This document shows, in pieces, positions 40,477 to 49,759 of a stretch of 64,000 bases of DNA. The notes beneath the pieces are model-generated. The model worked only from the letters and a program-made list of their open reading frames with translations. It did no database searches and was not told the origin of the DNA. Made by a program: the position numbers and the translations under genes. Source of the stretch: Roseimicrobium gellanilyticum (lineage in GTDB: Bacteria > Verrucomicrobiota > Verrucomicrobiia > Verrucomicrobiales > Verrucomicrobiaceae). Location: NCBI RefSeq assembly GCF_003315205.1, contig NZ_QNRR01000004.1:527434-591433 (forward strand), in the 5' to 3' direction. Within the stretch, counting starts at the first letter, position 1. The number at the start of each line of letters is the position of its first letter.

Positions 40477-43263
40477 TCACACCGCGCCCTCGCACCGGTC
40501 ACACAGGTCCGCATGCGACTGCGTACCCACGCTCGGCAGGTACTTCCAGCAGCGTGCGCACTTCTGGTGCGGCGAATTCAGCACTTCGGCGAAGAGTTCG
40601 GCCTTCGGCTCACGCGTCAGCTTCAGCGTGGAGAGAATGAAGAATTCCTCCATCGTCGCGCTGTCCTGGAACACCGCATTGGCGAAGCCTTCCTCCGGCA
40701 GCGTGACATTCACCGTGGCTTCCAGGTTGGCGCCGATGCGCTTTTCCTGGCGGGCCTTCTCGATGGACTGCTGGATGACGGCGCGGACCTTCAAGAGGTC
40801 TTCCACGGCGGCGCTGGCTTCTTCACCGGCGAAGTCGGGGTCGGGCTGTGGGAATTCCTCCACGTGCACGCTCTCCGTCTTGCCGAGATACTCCCACGTC
40901 TCATCCGCCGTGAAGGCGAGGATGGGCGCGAGCAGCAGGCACAGGCTTTCGGTGATGCGATGCATCGCAGTCTGCGTGGCGCGACGACGCGGGCTGTCCA
41001 GGCGATCGCAGTAGAGACGATCCTTCGTGATATCGATGTAGAGCGAACTCAGGTCGACGGTGCAGAACTGGTTCAGCGCATTGAAGACCTTGCGGAATTC
41101 AAACGCATCATACGCCTCACGGCATTCCTTCGTCACGCGATGAAGGCGCTCGAGGATCCAGCCATCCAGCAGGGTAAACTGCTCCTTGCTCACGGCATCC
41201 TTGTTGGCATCGAAGCCATTCAGGTTGCCGAGGAGCACGCGCAAGGTGTTGCGGATGCTGCGATAGTTCTGTGTGGATTGCTCGAAGAGTTGCTCGGAGA
41301 ACGGCACCTCATTCTGATAGTCCACGGAAGCCGCCCAAAGGCGCACGAGATCGCCACCGTACTTGTTGTAGTAGTGGGACGCGGTCATGGGCTTTGCGTT
41401 CTTGTTCGTGCCCTGATCCGATTTGGAGATCTTCGCACCGCTCGTGTCCACCACAAAGCCGTGGGTGATCACACTCTTGTACGGTGCGGTGCCACGCGCG
41501 ACCACGCTGACCATGAGTGAGCTCTGGAACCAGCCGCGATGCTGGTCCGTCGCTTCGAGATAGAGGTCCGCAGGCGCGCCGAGTTCAGGGTGGCGATCCA
41601 GCACGGCCACGTGGCTGCAACCGGAGTCGATCCACACGTCGAGCGTATCCACACCACGGCTCGTGCCTTCGGGAAGGCCGAGCATCTGTGCCCAGGTCGC
41701 GTCGTCCTTTTCGAACCACGCGTTGGTGCCTTCCTTTTCGAAAATGTCAGCCACCTTGCAGGCGAGATCCGCCGTGAGGATGACCGAGCCGTCCTTCGCG
41801 TAGAAGGCGGGCAGCGGCACACCCCACGTGCGCTGGCGGCTGATGCACCAGTCGGGACGGGATTCCACGGTGCCAAAGATGCGGTTGCGCGCCCACGCGG
41901 GCAGCCACTGCACCTTGTCGATTTCTTCCAGAGCTTTGCCGCGGATCTTGTCGATCTTGATAAAGAACTGTTCCACTGCGCGGAAGATGATCGGAGTCTT
42001 CGAGCGCCAGCAGTGCGGGTACTGGTGCACGTAGTTCTCACGCGCCAGCAACGCGCCCTTCTCACCCAGCAGGGTGATGATGGGCTCGTTCGACTGGAAC
42101 ACGTGCTTGCCCACGAGGTCAGGCAGACCCACCTCACTGGTGTAGTGACCCTTGTCATCCACGGGGGAGAAGATCTCCATGCCGTGGGCCTTGCCCGCAA
42201 GGTAGTCATCCTGACCGTGGCCGGGTGCGATGTGCACCTGGCCGGTACCGGTGTCTGCGGTGACGAAGTCGGTGTTGATGACCTTCGACGTGCGGTCGAG
42301 GAAAGGATGCTGAGCTTGCAGTCCGGCAAAGGCGCTGCCCTTCAGCGTGGCATGTTCCTTCGCAAGCGTGAAGCCGGTCTTCGCGGTGAATTCCCCGAGA
42401 AGATCCTTGTACACCACGAGCTTGCGCGTCTCGCCAGCAGCGTTGGCGAAGTCGCCGACGATGTAGCCAAACTCGGCATGAAGCGCGATGCCCAGGTTCG
42501 CGGGCAGCGTCCAGGGTGTGGTGGTCCAGATGACCATCGAGGCACCCTTCAACTCTGCAGGCAGGGAAGGGGAGTCCACGAGGTTGAAGGCCACGTAGAT
42601 GGCAGGGGAGGTCTTGTCCTTGTACTCCACCTCAGCTTCCGCGAGCGCGGTGCCGGCGCCATAGCTCCAGATCACCGGGCGCTTGCTGCGGTAGATGAGG
42701 TCCTGCTCCACGAACTTTGCGAAGGTGCGGATGATGTCCGCCTCATACGCCGGGTCGAGCGTGAGGTAGGGCTTCTCCCAAGTGCCGAAGACACCGAGGC
42801 GCTTGAAGCTCTCGCGCTGGATGTCGATGTACTTCCGCGCGTACTCCTCGGACTTGCGGCGGATTTCCACCGGGCTCAGGCCGGCGCTTTCCTTCACTAC
42901 GCGGAATTCGATCGGCAGCCCGTGGCAGTCCCATCCGGGGACGAAAGGCGCGTAATAGCCCAGCATGCTCTTGGACTTCACCACGAGGTCCTTCAGCACC
43001 TTGTTCAGGGCCGTGCCCATGTGCACGTCACCATTGGCGAAGGGCGGGCCGTCGTGCAGGACGAACTTCTTGTTCCCCTTCCGGCGCTCCTGAATGCGCT
43101 CATAGACGTTGGCGGCTTCCCATTGCGCGAGACGCTGCGGCTCCCTCTCTGTGAGGCTGGCGCGCATGGGGAACTCCGTCACCGGCAGGTGCAGGCTGTC
43201 CTTGTAAGGATTCGGGGCTTCCTTCTCCTTGTTCTTTGCTTTCTCAGGCTTCTTGTCGCTCAT
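40477..43263 (-). CDS. ileS: Isoleucyl-tRNA synthetase
   Basis: The enzyme charges tRNA-Ile in the cytoplasm. The 928 aa length is normal. The class I catalytic core shows DGPPFANGDVHMGTALNKVL, where HIGH is HMGT, a common variant, and KISKSDQG as the KMSKS loop. WDCHGLPIE and the editing-domain region VIWTTTPWTLPANLGI are present. The C-terminal zinc site is CARCWKYL ... LCDRCEGAV. A palindromic repeat begins 11 bp after the stop. No T-box leader was seen upstream. The long frame antisense to this gene was rejected. Confidence 0.98.
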   Translation of the reverse strand: MSDKKPEKAKNKEKEAPNPYKDSLHLPVTEFPMRASLTEREPQRLAQWEAANVYERIQERRKGNKKFVLHDGPPFANGDVHMGTALNKVLKDLVVKSKSMLGYYAPFVPGWDCHGLPIEFRVVKESAGLSPVEIRRKSEEYARKYIDIQRESFKRLGVFGTWEKPYLTLDPAYEADIIRTFAKFVEQDLIYRSKRPVIWSYGAGTALAEAEVEYKDKTSPAIYVAFNLVDSPSLPAELKGASMVIWTTTPWTLPANLGIALHAEFGYIVGDFANAAGETRKLVVYKDLLGEFTAKTGFTLAKEHATLKGSAFAGLQAQHPFLDRTSKVINTDFVTADTGTGQVHIAPGHGQDDYLAGKAHGMEIFSPVDDKGHYTSEVGLPDLVGKHVFQSNEPIITLLGEKGALLARENYVHQYPHCWRSKTPIIFRAVEQFFIKIDKIRGKALEEIDKVQWLPAWARNRIFGTVESRPDWCISRQRTWGVPLPAFYAKDGSVILTADLACKVADIFEKEGTNAWFEKDDATWAQMLGLPEGTSRGVDTLDVWIDSGCSHVAVLDRHPELGAPADLYLEATDQHRGWFQSSLMVSVVARGTAPYKSVITHGFVVDTSGAKISKSDQGTNKNAKPMTASHYYNKYGGDLVRLWAASVDYQNEVPFSEQLFEQSTQNYRSIRNTLRVLLGNLNGFDANKDAVSKEQFTLLDGWILERLHRVTKECREAYDAFEFRKVFNALNQFCTVDLSSLYIDITKDRLYCDRLDSPRRRATQTAMHRITESLCLLLAPILAFTADETWEYLGKTESVHVEEFPQPDPDFAGEEASAAVEDLLKVRAVIQQSIEKARQEKRIGANLEATVNVTLPEEGFANAVFQDSATMEEFFILSTLKLTREPKAELFAEVLNSPHQKCARCWKYLPSVGTQSHADLCDRCEGAV

Positions 43264-43463
43264 CAGGGTTTGTCCGGCACGCCGGGGAAAATGGTGGGTC
43301 GAGAGCCTAGCGGACTTTGGGGGAAAGGCAAATGCGGGGAGGAGCCACGTAGGGCGGCGGCTCCTTCAGGCAGGGACGAAACGCGCCCCTTGCCCGCCAG
43401 CCCATTTTTGGCCATCATGCGCCATCGTGCGCACCCGCAGGTCTGACGGCAATCGCAGGCGGT

Positions 43464-43643
43464 TTGCTGGGGCTCGTGAGCATACTCCTCGCGTGCTCTC
43501 TGTGGGCCTTCTTCCGGCCCGCAAGCACTCAGCCTTCGTTGGAGGAAATCATGAAGGCCTCGGAGGGTCTCGATGCGAGCGGCCGTGCGACGTTGCTGGA
43601 GAGGTTGGTGGGGGAGAGCGGCGAAAAAGACAAAAGTCGCTGA
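43464..43643 (+). CDS. Possible small single-helix membrane protein without ATG start
   Basis: A short plus-strand frame encodes GLVSILLACSLWAFFRPAST, a probable membrane helix, followed by QPSLEEIMKASEGLDASG and RATLLERLVG, which look like a designed helix. No ATG precedes the helix in frame; TTG at 43464, GTG at 43476 or CTG at 43443 could start it. Protein-like composition argues for a real gene, but the absence of a normal start keeps confidence low. Confidence 0.3.
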   Translation: MLGLVSILLACSLWAFFRPASTQPSLEEIMKASEGLDASGRATLLERLVGESGEKDKSR

Positions 43644-43688
43644 ACTAGCTGCGCGAAGCTACTTCTAAACAAAGCCGCTACTCCCTTC

Positions 43689-44321
43689 CTACACCTTCTC
43701 CGCTGGCAGCACCTCCACCACTTCTGCGAGTGCGGAGCCGTCCGCGTGGTGCAGGGTATTGCACCGGCCATACAAGGTCTGTCCCTCCCAGCCGCCGAGC
43801 AGGGTGGCGAGACGGTGGTCGATCTCGATGCGGAAGTAGCCGCAGGGGCGGCTCGTGTGGCCGATGCGGCGCTGGGTGATGATGCCGCCGAGGGGAATCT
43901 TGCCTTCCAGAATCAGCTCACGTGCGTCGTCATCGAAAGCATCCAGGTGAATGCCGATCGCGCCAAACTCCACAGGCACGCCATCGCTCTTGCGTTTCAA
44001 GACGGAGGCTCGCACGAGGTAGTTCCCAATGCGGGACTTTGCATGCACATCGAGTGTGATCTCGGTGTGATGGTATTCACGCAAACGGCCGGTCATGTCG
44101 CTCTGATGCACCAGCAGATGATGCGCGGGCTCGGGAAGGGCGTCTGCATCCAGGAAGGTCACGCGCGGACTCTCGCTTCCCAAACCGTAGAAGAAGCGGA
44201 GCGGCGCCAGGATATCCGTCGTGGCTGACGAAGCCGTGGAGGCGGAGGCTGCAGGCTGGTCCAGTACGGCAGGGGTCATGGGGGCTTCCGGGTGGAGGTT
44301 TGGGGATTCCGGCTGGGACAT
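43689..44321 (-). CDS. UbiC/chorismate-lyase-like protein (weak)
   Basis: The protein is about 210 aa from ATG 44321 (MSQPESPNLHPEAPMTP); a TTG 33 bp upstream could also start it. The C-terminal half (IPLGGIITQRRIGHTSRPCG, FRIEIDHRLATLLG, GRCNTLHHADGSALAEVVE) resembles the chorismate pyruvate-lyase (UbiC/DUF98) fold, with the PLGxI strand and final strand. True UbiC makes 4-hydroxybenzoate and pyruvate. The N-terminal part is disordered. Directly upstream on the same strand, 87 bp away, is the HemN-like radical SAM gene. This association is suggestive but unproven. Confidence 0.6.
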   Translation of the reverse strand: MSQPESPNLHPEAPMTPAVLDQPAASASTASSATTDILAPLRFFYGLGSESPRVTFLDADALPEPAHHLLVHQSDMTGRLREYHHTEITLDVHAKSRIGNYLVRASVLKRKSDGVPVEFGAIGIHLDAFDDDARELILEGKIPLGGIITQRRIGHTSRPCGYFRIEIDHRLATLLGGWEGQTLYGRCNTLHHADGSALAEVVEVLPAEKV

Positions 44322-44408
44322 CAGGTCGGGCGCTATTCCTTCAGACGAACTCAAGGGGCATCATCTTGCATCCCATCATTTCATATCATGATGGGATGCG
44401 ATACATCA

Positions 44409-45758
44409 TCAGGTGTAGCGGGCGTGGCGGTGGTGCGGCATGAAGAACTCGTGCAGCAGGCGATCCACCTGAAGCAAGCCGTCTCGTGTGAGGGTGATCT
44501 GGTCATCGCCGATGACGGCAAAACCTTCCTGCACCATCCAGTTCAGTTGCGGGGCGAACCGGGTCAGTACGTCCTCGCCGAACTTGGCCTTGTAATAGCT
44601 TGGGCGGGAGTGGCCGAGCTTCAGCTTGAGGATGAACTCGCGGATGAAGCGCTCCTCGGGGCTCGTCGCATACGCGCGGAAGATGGCGCTGCCACCTTTT
44701 TCAATCGTGTCAATGTACGGCAGGATGTCCGCCTGGTTCTGCAGGTGGATGCCGCCCAGGTGGCCGAAGGAAGCCACGCCCAGTGGAAGGAGATCCGCAC
44801 CCTCCCAGAGCGCGTCGCGGTAGACGAATTTGATCTTGTCTGGATTCTTCACCACGGTGTAGGCGCTGGTGACGGTGTAGCCCGCTTTTACGAACTCATC
44901 AAAGGCGTAGGAGACCCAGGCGCGCTTCGTTTCCCAGTCTGCCACCGGGGCGGTGACTTTGCCCTCTTCCTTCATCTGCTTGTAGATGCCGGTGTTGTAG
45001 GGCACCTCCATTTGATAAATGGTCACACAGTCGGGCTGCATTTCCACCGCCTTGGCCACGGCCTTCTGCCACAGCTCGGTGGTGTCATTCATCATCCCTG
45101 CAATGAGGTCGATGTTGATGTGCTCAAAGCCCAGGCTGCGGGCGAAGCGGTAGGCGCGGTCGATTTCACCGCTGCGGTGCGCGCGACCGTTGGATTCCAG
45201 GATGTGATCCTCGAAGTGCTCCACCCCCAAGCTGAGGCGGGTGACGCCAATCTCGCGGATGGCCTCCAGCTTCTTCTCATTCAGCGTGCCGGGCTCCGCT
45301 TCAAAGGCAACCTCCTGACACTCATCCCAAGGCATGAGATCCTTCATGCGGGAGGTCAGTTCCTGAAGCTGGGGGACGGAGAGGTAGGACGGGGTACCGC
45401 CACCGAAGTAGACGAAGTGCGGCTTGCGCCCCTGCAGGTAGGGACGTGCGGCGTACCGGGTGAACTCCTCCATGCCCGCGTGGATGTAGCGGCGGATTTC
45501 GGAAGCGTTCTTGTCCGTGTACACACGGAAATAGCAGAAGTGGCAGCGCTTCCGGCAGAAGGGGATGTGGAAGTACAGCCCGAGGGGGATGTCTTTCGGA
45601 GCAGGAGAGTCCAGCACCTTTTCCACGGCGAAGGCCTGCTCCTTCTGCCAGAAGGAGAAGGGAGGATAATTCGCCACAAAGTAGTTCCCCGCTTCGGTGG
45701 CGTGGTGGGACTTCTTGTCGGAAAGGTGGGTCAGGGGGATTTCGTCGACAGCGGACAT
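44409..45758 (-). CDS. HemN/HemW-like radical SAM protein
   Basis: The protein is 449 aa. The radical SAM motif CRKRCHFC (CxxxCxxC) near residue 68 is preceded by GLYFHIPFC, as in oxygen-independent coproporphyrinogen III oxidase-like proteins. HFVYFGGGTPSYLSVPQLQ and EVAFEAEPGTLNEKKLEAI are also family signatures. The C-terminal HemN domain is present (FIREFILKLKLG; GLLQVDRLLHEFF). True HemN makes protoporphyrinogen; HemW is a heme chaperone. Which applies is undecided, and no other heme gene is near. Its neighbour is UbiC-like. Confidence 0.88.
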   Translation of the reverse strand: MSAVDEIPLTHLSDKKSHHATEAGNYFVANYPPFSFWQKEQAFAVEKVLDSPAPKDIPLGLYFHIPFCRKRCHFCYFRVYTDKNASEIRRYIHAGMEEFTRYAARPYLQGRKPHFVYFGGGTPSYLSVPQLQELTSRMKDLMPWDECQEVAFEAEPGTLNEKKLEAIREIGVTRLSLGVEHFEDHILESNGRAHRSGEIDRAYRFARSLGFEHINIDLIAGMMNDTTELWQKAVAKAVEMQPDCVTIYQMEVPYNTGIYKQMKEEGKVTAPVADWETKRAWVSYAFDEFVKAGYTVTSAYTVVKNPDKIKFVYRDALWEGADLLPLGVASFGHLGGIHLQNQADILPYIDTIEKGGSAIFRAYATSPEERFIREFILKLKLGHSRPSYYKAKFGEDVLTRFAPQLNWMVQEGFAVIGDDQITLTRDGLLQVDRLLHEFFMPHHRHARYT

Positions 45759-45850
45759 GCTAGGGAAAAGCCAGGTGGGTGGGGTGGAGCAGGCGAGGTG
45801 AGCGGATCTAAAATAAAACGGGGCGTGGCGGGGGTGAGTTGCGCGTCAGG

Positions 45851-47050
45851 TTATTTCGATTCAGCAGCTTTTCCATTCTTGAAGCAGTAGATGTTCCCGT
45901 CATCCGCGCCAATGAGCACAAAGTCACCGGCTACCGCCGGGGCGGTTTTGACAGGAGCACCTACCTCATACCGCCAGGTCTCCTCTCCCGTGGACAGATT
46001 TGCTGCGTAAAAAAATCCGTCGTTGCTGCCAAAAAGGACTGTTGCCCCGGCGCAGATGAGGGGGGAGCTGTCCACATCGCCTCGCGTGCGGAAGACCCAC
46101 TTCTCCTCGCCTTTCTGTCGCTCCAGGCCGCGCACGCGTTTGTCGCGGCCAGCGGCCACCACCCAGCCATCGGCCAGACCTGCGGCAGCGTAGTAGGGGA
46201 AGTCGCGGTCGCCATATTCCCAGAGCTTGGCCCCATCGGAGAGGGCATAGGCCACGACCTTGTTCCCGTAGTGGGTGATGTAGGCCACACCTTTGTCCAC
46301 GGCGATGTTGTTTCCGATGTAGGCGCCGATTTCGATCTTCTTGATCTCGGTACCCTTCTCCATGTCCAGGATGTACAGCGTGCCATCGCACCCGCCGAAA
46401 GCGGTTTGGCCGTCGAAGATGGCGGCAGCGCCGTTCACGTAGTTGGCGGTCTCGTATTCCCAGAGCTTCTTCCCATCGGCTGCATCCAGGCAGTAGAGCT
46501 TGTTGTCGTAGCTGCCGATGAGGACACGCGGCCTGCCATCCTTGCCGGTCCAGATGTTCGTGCCGGCGTGGACTTCTCCGTCCGTTTCGAACTTCCACAC
46601 CTCCTTGCCGTCGGTTTTGTTCCAGGCATACACGAAGCCATCCACACACCCGGCGATGACCAGACCTCCAGCGAATGCGGCGTTGCCTTCAAAGGCGCCC
46701 TTCTTCTCCGCCTTCCACACTTCCTTGCCAGTCGCGAGATCAAGGCAGTAGAATCTCCCGCTCTGACTGCCCACATACACCTTGCCGTCCTGCACGACGG
46801 ATTCAGCGATGATGCCTTCGCGCTTCGCCTTGTCTCCCGCGGCGAAGGTCCATGCGAGCTCCAAAGGAAAGTTCAACTTTGCGGGGGAGCTGCCCGTCAT
46901 GGAGGCATTGCCACGCGCCACCGGCCAGTCTTGGGCCGTGGCGGGCAGCATGGCGCCTGCAGCTACCGCTGCCGCCAGCACCTTCAGCGCCAGTCTGCGC
47001 ACAAAAAGTACGGCAAGAGTGGGGTTGTGAATCGAAACAGAGAATGTCAT
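45851..47050 (-). CDS. Secreted PQQ-like beta-propeller protein
   Basis: The start at 47050 gives a 399 aa protein with a hydrophobic N-terminal segment (KVLAAAVAAGAMLPATAQ). At least six propeller repeats follow, for example YCLDLATGKEVWKAE, YAWNKTDGKEVWKFE, YCLDAADGKKLWEYE, YILDMEKGTEIKKIE and YAANLSTGEETWRYE. The regular G-K-E-V-W pattern is that of PQQ-like or BamB-like propellers. No EF-hand is present, unlike the propeller at 1971. The role may be extracytoplasmic scaffolding. Confidence 0.87.
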   Translation of the reverse strand: MTFSVSIHNPTLAVLFVRRLALKVLAAAVAAGAMLPATAQDWPVARGNASMTGSSPAKLNFPLELAWTFAAGDKAKREGIIAESVVQDGKVYVGSQSGRFYCLDLATGKEVWKAEKKGAFEGNAAFAGGLVIAGCVDGFVYAWNKTDGKEVWKFETDGEVHAGTNIWTGKDGRPRVLIGSYDNKLYCLDAADGKKLWEYETANYVNGAAAIFDGQTAFGGCDGTLYILDMEKGTEIKKIEIGAYIGNNIAVDKGVAYITHYGNKVVAYALSDGAKLWEYGDRDFPYYAAAGLADGWVVAAGRDKRVRGLERQKGEEKWVFRTRGDVDSSPLICAGATVLFGSNDGFFYAANLSTGEETWRYEVGAPVKTAPAVAGDFVLIGADDGNIYCFKNGKAAESK

Positions 47051-47171
47051 GATGGTGTCCAATACAGAATAGGAAACGACAGACAACGCCGGATCGCCGC
47101 TCAAACTTCCGCTTCACTTACAATCGCTTCCGGTCCATCCTTACCCTCGTCTCTGACGAATCTTTTCCGCC

Positions 47172-47819
47172 ATGTCTGAGAATCCCCAGCAGCCGCAGGA
47201 ACCGGGAGTTCCCATCCCACGTGAGTTCCATTCCGAATATGAGGAGCGCCCGTTCCAGACTTGCTCACGGTGTGGCGAGGCGCTGAGCACCTTTGCCAGC
47301 TACCAGATCAACAAGGCGTTTCGCAAGGGCGAGTGCGTCTTTGAGTATTGCTTCTGCGAGCCCTGCCGGGACTCGCTGCTGGAGGAGTTCTCCGAGGAGT
47401 CGAAGGCGAACCTCATGAAGCATCAGAATGAGCACATGCGGCAGGATGCGACCAGCACCTCCGCCTGCGCCTTCTGCGGGGTGAAGCGCGATGTGGTGCC
47501 TGAGCAGGATTTTGTGATCACCATGCTGGGCGCCGGCCTCCGCATGCTGGACTCGCTCATGATCTGCGAGACCTGCCAGCTCGAGATGCACGAACTGCTC
47601 AGCCAGAAGACGCGCGATGTGCGCCGGAAGTTTTTCGAAGATCTGCCGGGTGTGCCACCGGACTGGGAAGTGTGGACCCCGGAGGAGATGGAGCAGCACA
47701 AGCACATCAAGACCACCAAGACACCCACGGGTCCCGTGGTGAAACCCACTTTCACTGCGAAGTCCGATGGGCGCCATCGCTCTGAAGATGGGTGTATGGA
47801 GTTGATTTGGGCGGAGTGA
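47172..47819 (+). CDS. Hypothetical protein with four CxxC motifs
   Basis: The protein is 215 aa and cytoplasmic by appearance. Four CxxC pairs are seen: CSRC near residue 31, CEPC near 62, CAFC near 98 and CETC near 134, suggesting two zinc sites. Between them are charged helices. The C-terminal tail is disordered. It starts 120 bp from the divergent PQQ-like gene. I do not recognise the family. It is followed 59 bp later by the macro-domain gene on the same strand, so the two may be co-transcribed. Confidence 0.75.
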   Translation: MSENPQQPQEPGVPIPREFHSEYEERPFQTCSRCGEALSTFASYQINKAFRKGECVFEYCFCEPCRDSLLEEFSEESKANLMKHQNEHMRQDATSTSACAFCGVKRDVVPEQDFVITMLGAGLRMLDSLMICETCQLEMHELLSQKTRDVRRKFFEDLPGVPPDWEVWTPEEMEQHKHIKTTKTPTGPVVKPTFTAKSDGRHRSEDGCMELIWAE

Positions 47820-47878
47820 GGTGCCTGGTGAGTCTCCTTCAACGTGCTTTTTCCCATGGTGGACGGCGCCATTGAGTG

Positions 47879-48514
47879 ATGTCTGACGTCCGGCTCATTT
47901 TTGTCGACCGTGGCAGGGAGACGTGTGAGGCCTTCCGCTGGGAGTTTCGCGTCCATCCGGAGGTCGAGATTGTTTGCGGAAAGTTCGAGGAACTGTCCAC
48001 CTTTGACTGTGTCGTCACGGCGGGGAATTCCTTTGGCCTGATGGATGCTGGAATGGATCTCGCGGTCGTGAAATTCTTTGGCCGTCACGTCATGGAGCGC
48101 ATTCAGAAGGTAATTCTGGAGGACCATCTCGGCGAGCAACCGGTAGGTACTTGTGTGCTGGTTCCCACGGATGATGTGAAGCATCCCTTCGTCGCGCACG
48201 CGCCCACCATGCGCACGCCCATGAACATTCAAGGCACGGATCACGTGTATCTTGCCCTGTGGGCCGCGCTCACCGCGGTGCACCGGCACAACAGGGGTGA
48301 GGGGCGAAAGATCTACTCCGTGGCATGCCCGGGCCTTGGCACCGGCACTGGCGGCATGAACGCACTGGAGGCTGCGCTGCAAATGCGCCTCGCGTACGAA
48401 TACTTCCGCAAGCCAGCGCAGTTCATCAATCCCTCCATGGCCCAAGAACGGCAAGAGAGGGTGTATTATGGGGGAAGGTGGGGATTTGGGAATCCGAGGA
48501 CTCCACAGGCGTGA
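47879..48514 (+). CDS. Macro-domain protein
   Basis: The protein is 211 aa from ATG 47879; a GTG just upstream is also possible. The macro-domain ADP-ribose-binding signature is VTAGNSFGLMDAGMDLAVVK near residue 45. The later strands and loop (IYSVACPGLGTGTGGM near 140) supply the phosphate-binding GxGTGxGG. Macro domains bind ADP-ribose or remove it from proteins or nucleic acids. The C-terminus has an extra tail (QERVYYGGRWGFGNPRTPQA). Its downstream neighbour, a prepilin peptidase, is convergent. Confidence 0.88.
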   Translation: MSDVRLIFVDRGRETCEAFRWEFRVHPEVEIVCGKFEELSTFDCVVTAGNSFGLMDAGMDLAVVKFFGRHVMERIQKVILEDHLGEQPVGTCVLVPTDDVKHPFVAHAPTMRTPMNIQGTDHVYLALWAALTAVHRHNRGEGRKIYSVACPGLGTGTGGMNALEAALQMRLAYEYFRKPAQFINPSMAQERQERVYYGGRWGFGNPRTPQA

Positions 48515-48538
48515 AGACTGGGCACCGTTGTTGCCCCC

Positions 48539-49759
48539 TCAATACTCCGCCCTGAATCCTGCTCTTGTCAGATACCAGTGCACAAACTGCGGCCCGTAGA
48601 AGAGCCAGATCATCGCGCCGCCTGCGAGGTAGGGACCAAAGGGAATCTTCGCGCTCCATTCGGTGTGGCCGATGATGCGGGTGAATATGGCGAACACACT
48701 GCCCAGCATGGACGCTGCCACGATGGTAAAGAGCACGGCCTGCCATCCAAGGAAACTGCCAATCATCGCGATGAGCAGCACATCGCCAAAGCCCATCGCC
48801 TCGCGCGGAATCACGATCTCCGTGGTGCGGCCTTCGATCTTTTTCACCTCTTCCAGCTTGTAGATCACCTTTTCACCCTCATCCGGAATGATGTGGATGG
48901 TCTCCATATGCACTTCCGCCTTGCCCTTTCCAAACGAGCGGTCGTTCACGGTGACGGTGTCTGTCGTGATGATGAGACGATCTGAACGGCGGGCGAAGAT
49001 GTCGTTGTAGGAGAGTTTCTCATCACCGACCGTGAAGACGGGCGCCTCGTTTTCATCCGGCTGGGCGATGTTCCAGTTTTGGATGGAGTCGAACTTCATC
49101 TTCCGCCGGCCGAAAGCCAGTTTCCCCAACTCCACCACGACCCAGAGCAAGCCCAGTCCAAGGCAGGCGCTGGAGAAGGAGATCAAGATCGCCTTGCCCC
49201 TCCCCGGCACCTCTCCTTCGAATCCCTCACCGAACATCATGACCGGCACAATGGCGGGTACCAGGAAGCTGGACAGCAGCCCTACCACGAGTCCACCAAG
49301 GGTGATGCTGTGTGGCAGAATGTAGTGGTCGATATCGATGAATGTCCCGGACACCAGTAGCGCGGTGAAAATGCAGAAGACCAGCACCACGGGACCCCAG
49401 ACGGGCAGGAAGCTCCACATGGAGGGGTAGCTCCAGTACACAATCGCCTCGGCCATCACATGGCGGAACACTGCGTAGAAGAGCAAGCCCGTCAGCAACT
49501 CCACAAAGAAGTATCGGAACGAAATCCGAGCGCCACACTCCGCACATTTCCCACGCTGCGCCAGCCAGGTGATGAGCGGGAGATTCCGGTACCAGGGAAT
49601 CTGCTTCTTGCATGAGAAGCAGAAGGAGCGTTTGGGATTGTTCACGGAAATCCCCAGCGGCACCCGGTAGATGACCACATTCAGGAAGGAGCCGATGCCG
49701 GCGCCGAGGTAAAAAACGATGAAATGGAGGAGCAGCTCGGCGAGTTCAGGGCGGATCAT
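48539..49759 (-). CDS. pilD: Prepilin peptidase (type IV leader peptidase) with large insertion
   Basis: The start at 49759 gives a 406 aa protein. An N-terminal membrane helix is followed by the CFSC ... CAEC zinc-binding motif and several helices. The two catalytic aspartates of the A24 family are visible: FIDIDHYILP near residue 143 and GFGDVLLIAM near residue 324. They are about 180 residues apart, against about 65 in E. coli and Pseudomonas PilD, because a soluble beta-rich insertion (about residues 200-315) lies between helices. The enzyme cleaves and N-methylates prepilins in the inner membrane. No pilin gene is in the window. Confidence 0.93.
   Translation of the reverse strand: MIRPELAELLLHFIVFYLGAGIGSFLNVVIYRVPLGISVNNPKRSFCFSCKKQIPWYRNLPLITWLAQRGKCAECGARISFRYFFVELLTGLLFYAVFRHVMAEAIVYWSYPSMWSFLPVWGPVVLVFCIFTALLVSGTFIDIDHYILPHSITLGGLVVGLLSSFLVPAIVPVMMFGEGFEGEVPGRGKAILISFSSACLGLGLLWVVVELGKLAFGRRKMKFDSIQNWNIAQPDENEAPVFTVGDEKLSYNDIFARRSDRLIITTDTVTVNDRSFGKGKAEVHMETIHIIPDEGEKVIYKLEEVKKIEGRTTEIVIPREAMGFGDVLLIAMIGSFLGWQAVLFTIVAASMLGSVFAIFTRIIGHTEWSAKIPFGPYLAGGAMIWLFYGPQFVHWYLTRAGFRAEY

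Noticed and set aside
41539..43446. A 635-residue open frame on the plus strand
   Set aside because: It is the antisense shadow of ileS, with His/Arg/Val-rich low-quality composition and no motif.
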